Shown here: in pieces, positions 59,660-64,000 of the stretch
Position numbering within the stretch: the first letter of the stretch is position 1
Layout of the letters: each line of letters starts with the position of its first letter
Assembly: GCA_023663345.1 (NCBI GenBank)
Contig: JAMPHR010000002.1
Coordinates: 249,331-313,330, forward strand
DNA length: 64,000 nucleotides
DNA from: Paenibacillus sp.
GTDB lineage: Bacteria > Bacteroidota > Bacteroidia > Bacteroidales > Muribaculaceae
Reading direction: 5' to 3'
The notes under the pieces: generated by a model
What the model was told of the DNA's origin: nothing
The model's input: the letters and a program-made list of their open reading frames with translations, nothing else
Database searches by the model: none
Made by a program: the position numbers and the translations under genes

Positions 59660-61717
59660 ATGTATCGCAAGATTACAGCATCTCTCATGTTAGGGGCTGT
59701 GGCATCGGTGGCTTTCGCGTCGCCTGACCAGTCGCCCGTCCTCTATACCGATTCATTGGGCTATGATCTCAATCCCGTGGTGGTCACCGGTACAGGTGTG
59801 CACCAGCGACTCAAGAGCTCGGCTGTGCCCATCGAGGTGATCTCGGCCCAGGAGATCGAGGCCGCCGGCGTGAACGGCCTTCAGGAAGCATTGACCATGA
59901 TGGTCCCCTCGCTCTCGTTCTCGCCCAATGCTATGGGTTCCTATCTGCGCCTCAACGGTCTCACCAATTCCCATGTGCTTGTCCTTGTGAACGGACGCAA
60001 GATGGTGGGTGACATCAGCGGAAACGTCGACCTGAGCCAGATCGACATAAATCTCATAAAGCGCATCGAGGTGCTCAACGGAGCGGCCTCCACGCTCTAC
60101 GGCTCGGATGCCGTGGGCGGTGTGATCAACATTATCCTCGATGAGTCGGCCGATGAGTCGCAGTTTTCATCCGACAGCCGATATACCCGCAAGAACCGTT
60201 TCGACCAGAGCCTCAATCTCGCTCTCAGCGCGGGTAAGGTGGGATCATTCACCGGATATAACTATTCCCACTCCGACGGCTGGCAGAATTCCCATTTCAC
60301 CGATGATGACGGCGAGCTTGTGGAGACTCTTGCCCAGCTTTCGCTCGGATACTCGTCCAACAATCTCACCCAGCGTTTCACCTACGATCCCACCGAGCGC
60401 CTCTCGGCCTATGCCGAGGGCACTTACTACAACAAGTGTCTCGACCGTCCCGTGACCCGCACGGGCATAACCGGCGGCTCGAAGTACAACAACTTCTACG
60501 AGAGCTATTCATGGGCGACAGGTGCGGCCTATAGGCTCGGAGCGCTTGGAAAAATCCAGTTTGACTACGTGGGACGCACCTATGGCCAGTGGTACAAATA
60601 CATGGTGGAGTCGGGCGATTACCTTCCCGGCGATTATCAGAAGACCAAGCGCCAGAAGTATCATGAGGCCGAGTTGAAGGGCCTGTTCAACTTCACCGAG
60701 AACAGCAATACCATCCTTGGTCTTGACTACCGCCATGAGACCCTGATACGTCCCGATTCCGATCTCGACAAGGGCCTGGGGACATTCTCGGTCTACGGAC
60801 AGCATGAGCATCGCCTGTGGGATCACTTCACAGGCATAGCCGGAGTGCGTTACGACAACCATCAGTCGATAGGCGGGCGTGTCACTCCCAAGGTATCGCT
60901 CATGTACAGCACCGGCGATTTCAACGTGCGCGGCACATACGCCATGGGCTACCGTGCCCCGGGTATCGACGAGCTGTATTACCACATGCTAAAACCGATG
61001 GGGAGCCGTCACACCATCACTTTCGGCAACCGTGATCTCAAGGCCGAGACAAGCAACTATGTATCGGTCAACATGGAGTACCGCACCGACCGTTTCTCAG
61101 CCTCTGTGTCGGGCTACATGAACTTTGTCAAGAACATGGTGACATCCAGCTCCACCAAATTCAACGCTCTCGACAAGGAGGCCCAGGATGCACTGATAGC
61201 CGAGTTCCCCGAGATCAACGACATCAAGACCTCGACCCTCACAGTGAAGGAGTACTATAATTTCAACAAGGCCACCGTCAAGGGGCTTGAGGTGAATCTC
61301 TCGGCCACTCCGTGCCGTGGACTCCAGCTGAGTGCCAACTATTCGCTCGCCCACGGCCGAGGACTCAATGACGATGGCTCATGGCAACGTCTCAACCGCA
61401 GTGTGCTCCACACCGGCACAGTGACCGCCAACTATTTCCGTACCTGGGGCTTCTATCATCTCAACGTGAATCTCAACGGACGTATCCAGTCCAAGACCTA
61501 TTATCCCGGTGATGCCGACGGTAATGCTCCCGGATATGGAGTGTGGAACCTCATGACCCGTCACCGGTTCAGCTGTTTCCGCTCCTATACGCTCACTCCG
61601 GGCATAGGGGTGGAGAATATCTTCAACCGTCGCGATAACCGTCCGCTTAACAGCAATTTCGCCCTCTATTCACCCGGCCGCTCGGTGGTGATAAGTCTTG
61701 GGGTCAACTTCAATTGA
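59660..61717 (+). CDS. TonB-dependent receptor, HmuR-like
   Basis: Outer-membrane importer of 685 residues counted from the ATG at 59660 (MYRKITASLMLGAVASVAFA is the signal peptide). A TonB-box-like DLNPVVVTGTG (36-46) is followed by the plug, ending in IKRIEVLNGAASTLYGSDAVGGVINII. YRAP (431-434) and GNRDLKAET (from 456), with H442 and H451 between them, parallel the FRAP/NPDL pair of heme receptors such as HmuR. The barrel ends GVNFN. The exported CbiK-like chelatase starts 49 bp downstream. The substrate is probably heme or another tetrapyrrole; cobalamin or its precursors are alternatives. Confidence 0.85.
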   Translation: MYRKITASLMLGAVASVAFASPDQSPVLYTDSLGYDLNPVVVTGTGVHQRLKSSAVPIEVISAQEIEAAGVNGLQEALTMMVPSLSFSPNAMGSYLRLNGLTNSHVLVLVNGRKMVGDISGNVDLSQIDINLIKRIEVLNGAASTLYGSDAVGGVINIILDESADESQFSSDSRYTRKNRFDQSLNLALSAGKVGSFTGYNYSHSDGWQNSHFTDDDGELVETLAQLSLGYSSNNLTQRFTYDPTERLSAYAEGTYYNKCLDRPVTRTGITGGSKYNNFYESYSWATGAAYRLGALGKIQFDYVGRTYGQWYKYMVESGDYLPGDYQKTKRQKYHEAELKGLFNFTENSNTILGLDYRHETLIRPDSDLDKGLGTFSVYGQHEHRLWDHFTGIAGVRYDNHQSIGGRVTPKVSLMYSTGDFNVRGTYAMGYRAPGIDELYYHMLKPMGSRHTITFGNRDLKAETSNYVSVNMEYRTDRFSASVSGYMNFVKNMVTSSSTKFNALDKEAQDALIAEFPEINDIKTSTLTVKEYYNFNKATVKGLEVNLSATPCRGLQLSANYSLAHGRGLNDDGSWQRLNRSVLHTGTVTANYFRTWGFYHLNVNLNGRIQSKTYYPGDADGNAPGYGVWNLMTRHRFSCFRSYTLTPGIGVENIFNRRDNRPLNSNFALYSPGRSVVISLGVNFN

Positions 61718-61766
61718 AACCTCAAACGGAATAGAATACAACCGGAATAAACAGTAGCCAACCGAT

Positions 61767-62600
61767 ATGAAAAGAATATTGGCGGTGATAGCAGCCGCAG
61801 TTTCTGTGATTGTTTTAGGTGGTACCGTTTCGGCGAAGAGCGCGATAGTGGTGGCTCATTACGGGAGTTCTGACGATGATACCCGTGCCAAGACTATCGG
61901 GCTCATCACCGGAGAGGTGCGTGAGGCGTTTCCCGACATGGAAGTGCGCGAGGCATATATCTCGCCGGTGGTGCGCCGAAATCTGGCCAAGCGTGGCATT
62001 GCCACCCAGTCGCCTGTCGATGCCCTCATAGGATTGCGGGCCGAGGGGTATGACACGGTGTATGTCCAGAGCTCGACTCTGATTGACGGAGCCGAGATGG
62101 CCGAGGTGCGCAAGGCTGTGGAGGAAACGGTCCGATTTTTCAGGCTTGTGAGGACCGGACGTCCGCTTCTGTACAGTCCCGACGATTGCCGGGAGGTGGC
62201 CTCGGTTCTGCTTAAGGAACCGTGTGCCGAGGGGGAGGCTGTGGTGTATGCCGGTCATGGCAATATGCTTCCGAGCACTGCCACTTATGCCCAGCTCGAC
62301 CATATCCTTGTGACTTCGCCCGAGGCCAAGGGGGTGTATCACGTGAGCACCATCGAGGGATACCCTACCGCGGAGTCCACCCTCGCGCAGATAGCCCGTG
62401 GCACCGAGGTGAGGACTGTAAAGCTCGTGCCGTTGTTGCTCGTGTGTGGCAACCACACCAGGAATGATATTGCTGTGGATTATGCCGACGCTGTGCGCAA
62501 GGCCGGTTATGAGCCTAAGGTGGTGATGAGGGGACTCGGCGAGAATCCCGAAATCCGCGCCATATACGTGAACCGAGTCAGGGAGCTGCTCGGCCGATAG
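61767..62600 (+). CDS. Exported CbiK-type chelatase
   Basis: A 277-residue class II chelatase resembling sirohydrochlorin cobaltochelatase CbiK, which inserts Co2+ (or Fe2+) into sirohydrochlorin. Expected active-site residues are present: H31 in VVAHYGS, E110 in LIDGAEM, H164 in YAGHGN and H230 in GNHTRND. Unlike the cytoplasmic enzyme it begins with a Sec signal (MKRILAVIAAAVSVIVLGGTVSA), so it acts in the periplasm, like the periplasmic CbiK of Desulfovibrio. It is transcribed with a heme-type TonB receptor, which suggests metal exchange on an imported tetrapyrrole. No other cobalamin or siroheme gene is in the window. Confidence 0.85.
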   Translation: MKRILAVIAAAVSVIVLGGTVSAKSAIVVAHYGSSDDDTRAKTIGLITGEVREAFPDMEVREAYISPVVRRNLAKRGIATQSPVDALIGLRAEGYDTVYVQSSTLIDGAEMAEVRKAVEETVRFFRLVRTGRPLLYSPDDCREVASVLLKEPCAEGEAVVYAGHGNMLPSTATYAQLDHILVTSPEAKGVYHVSTIEGYPTAESTLAQIARGTEVRTVKLVPLLLVCGNHTRNDIAVDYADAVRKAGYEPKVVMRGLGENPEIRAIYVNRVRELLGR

Positions 62601-62674
62601 CCCGACTTTTGACTCTCTATCAGTTTTTCAGACACTCTCAAAGGGAGATAGTTCATACTTTTGATGTAGCGAGC

Positions 62675-62711
62675 CCGGTCATGGGAGGATGGTGACACCT
62701 CCTGTGACCGG
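62675..62711 (+). terminator. Terminator after the chelatase gene
   Basis: CCGGTCATGGGAGG (62675-62688) pairs with CCTCCTGTGACCGG (62698-62711), with one mismatch, and is followed by AATTTTATT. Confidence 0.7.
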
Positions 62712-62806
62712 AATTTTATTGGTCGGAGGGGATAGCGATCCGGGGAAGGAGAGGGGGATCCCGGAGTCAAGGGGCAGAACAAAGAGGAGGAGAAGGAGAG
62801 AGGGGA

Positions 62807-63676
62807 TCAGAAGTCGCTGAAGAGGCGGGGCTTGATGCCGAGGCCGATGCGGAGCATGGAGTGGAACTCCTTGTAGGCCAGGAGGCCCTCGCCATAGCCG
62901 TTGTAGTACTGGAGGAAGAGGTACTGGTTGTCGCGCTTGAAGATACGGTAGTTCAGCTCGATGATGGTATTGTAGTTGAGTCGCCATCCCTTGCGCTTGA
63001 CGAGCGACACGGCCACGCCGAAACGCTCGTTGAGGGTGGTGAACTGGGTGCCCACCTGATAGATGCCGCAGTAGTCGAGGATGTCCTTGTTCTCCATGCC
63101 GTCGATTATGGGGATCCAGAATTTACCGTGGACAGTGAGTTGCGGGCCTATCATGATATTGCCACCGAGCGAGATGCGGTTCCAGGAGCGGGAGGCGGTG
63201 CCGTCACGTCCGTTGGACTCGTGCTCGAGTATAAGGTTGACCTTGCCCACGAAGCGGTTGCGCACGAAGAGGGGTTTGGTGAGACCGATACCGGGATTGA
63301 AGTTGAGGTCGGTCATGGGCATGGAGTTCTCGAGGATGTTCCAGAAACATTTCTGACTGTAGAACAGGAACAGGTAGGTGCCCAGGGGCAGGGTACTCTT
63401 GGTGAGGCGCTGGGCTATGGAGATCTGAAACTTTATGTTGGTGTTGCTCTTGCTGATCTTCTGTCCAACAGGGGGGCCGAAGATGAAATAGTTGTCCTTG
63501 TAGAGTCCGAAGTAGGGGCCTGAATCGAAAGCCTGGCGGATACTGTCGGAGTTGACTGTCTCTTCGGCGGGAGATATGTTCACTATCTGAGCCCTGAGGG
63601 CTGGAGCTGACAGGAGAAACGATATGAGCAGTGCGGCTAAGAAGCGCATGTGGGACGGAGTGGCTAAGAAGCGCAT
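62807..63676 (-). CDS. pldA: Outer-membrane phospholipase A
   Basis: Outer-membrane lipase of the OMPLA family, which hydrolyses acyl chains of phospholipids that reach the outer leaflet. The catalytic region EHESNGRDGTASRSWNR contains H152, S154 and N166. Their spacing is the same as H142, S144 and N156 of E. coli OMPLA. Amphipathic strands follow and the protein ends LFSDF with a terminal aromatic. A second ATG at 63649 sits before a typical signal (MRFLAALLISFLLSAPALRA). The first 9 residues arise from a 27-bp duplication and may or may not be translated. Confidence 0.9.
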   Translation of the reverse strand: MRFLATPSHMRFLAALLISFLLSAPALRAQIVNISPAEETVNSDSIRQAFDSGPYFGLYKDNYFIFGPPVGQKISKSNTNIKFQISIAQRLTKSTLPLGTYLFLFYSQKCFWNILENSMPMTDLNFNPGIGLTKPLFVRNRFVGKVNLILEHESNGRDGTASRSWNRISLGGNIMIGPQLTVHGKFWIPIIDGMENKDILDYCGIYQVGTQFTTLNERFGVAVSLVKRKGWRLNYNTIIELNYRIFKRDNQYLFLQYYNGYGEGLLAYKEFHSMLRIGLGIKPRLFSDF

Positions 63677-63697
63677 GTGAGAAATGGATTAACGCTA

Positions 63698-63705
63698 CAA
63701 AATTA
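63698..63705 (-). promoter_or_regulatory. -7 element of pldA
   Basis: TAATTTTG on the minus strand, 22 bases before the first ATG. No TTTG is seen at the -33 distance. Confidence 0.45.
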
Positions 63706-63723
63706 GTGAATTAACTGTAATTA

Positions 63724-63755
63724 TTGGCGATTGGCGGAATTTTTGCCTAATTTTG
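63724..63755 (+). promoter_or_regulatory. Promoter of the right-edge lipoprotein gene
   Basis: TTG (63724-63726), 21 bases, then TAATTTTG (63748-63755), ending 21 bases before the ATG at 63777. Confidence 0.6.
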
Positions 63756-63776
63756 CCGAACATTATCAGCATACAG

Positions 63777-64000
63777 ATGAATAAGTCACGCAATATACTG
63801 TCGTTTCTCATAGTCCTGCTTATGGCGGGGATGGTCATGACCTCGTGCAAGAATGATGAGGAGTTTGTGATCAACTGTGACATCAAGGGGCTTGGCAATC
63901 ATGGCCTTGAGATGGTCTATTTCACCCGTGACGGCATCAGCAAGCAGTCGTTCCACCCGGTAGACGGCAAAGTGGAGCTGAAGGCCTCGTCGGCCCAGCC
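63777..64000 (+). CDS. DUF4369-like lipoprotein, cut by the window edge
   Basis: The first 74 codons of a rightward gene that continues past the window. MNKSRNILSFLIVLLMAGMV leads into MTSC, a lipobox with the lipidated cysteine at residue 24. The mature part starts KNDEEFVINCDIKGLGNHGLEMVYFTRDG, which resembles the DUF4369 domain found at the N terminus of thioredoxin-like lipoproteins in Bacteroidota. A C-terminal thioredoxin domain is predicted but cannot be seen. The good promoter just upstream supports the start. Confidence 0.7.
   Translation, partial: MNKSRNILSFLIVLLMAGMVMTSCKNDEEFVINCDIKGLGNHGLEMVYFTRDGISKQSFHPVDGKVELKASSAQ

Overview
The window is chromosomal DNA from a Bacteroidota bacterium, most likely a gut Bacteroidales close to Muribaculaceae. 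The signs are a SusC/SusD pair, many promoters of the Bacteroidota type (TTTG or TTG, about 20 bases, then TAnnTTTG), families nearly confined to this phylum (DUF3078, DUF4254, DUF4491, DUF4919, WbqC, DUF5309-like capsid), the lineage form of YbeY, and exported enzymes with lipobox or Sec signals. No rRNA, tRNA, CRISPR array, transposase or integrase was found. Family names come from reading motifs; no database search was run.

Layout. 1-3.0 kb is an AT-rich accessory stretch: a 141-bp tandem repeat, an orphan C-terminal piece of a phage capsid protein, and two exported proteins, one a lipoprotein with a JAMM-like motif. manA follows (3.1-4.2 kb), with an in-frame tandem expansion near its C terminus. 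4.7-9.6 kb is a minus-strand operon: ABC ATPase, permease, GntR regulator, a membrane-anchored protein and a TonB-receptor-like barrel. The AT-rich gap at 9.6-10.1 kb carries many copies of one short word in both orientations and could be a replication origin. nadA, leuS and zupT run rightward. 15-21.5 kb runs leftward: dnaX, a DEAD-box helicase, a DUF3078 barrel and three small envelope proteins.

21.7-34 kb is mainly housekeeping: a GH29 fucosidase, an LD-carboxypeptidase with a radical SAM enzyme, DUF4254, ybeY-mnmG, a parS-like palindrome directly after mnmG, apt, uvrC, a holin-like protein and a UvrA2-type ATPase. 34-41 kb is a SusC-SusD operon without glycosidases; its third gene joins a ThuA-like domain to a DsbD alpha-like domain. 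41.5-49.3 kb is a five-gene operon behind a strong promoter: an unrecognised single-pass membrane protein, SufE, a SNF2 ATPase, an unrecognised 609-residue protein and a small membrane protein. This is the best candidate here for an undescribed system. DUF4919, a GH3-family acyl-adenylase and an alkaline phosphatase follow.

53.6-57.6 kb is a leftward operon dapB-lepB-wbqC-metF. The right end has an orphan XRE regulator, an MFS exporter, a heme-type TonB receptor paired with an exported CbiK-like chelatase, an outer-membrane phospholipase A and the start of a DUF4369-like lipoprotein. Two copies of a 136-bp structured element with compensatory base changes lie at 4.4 and 53.4 kb, and short-word repeat families recur in several spacers.
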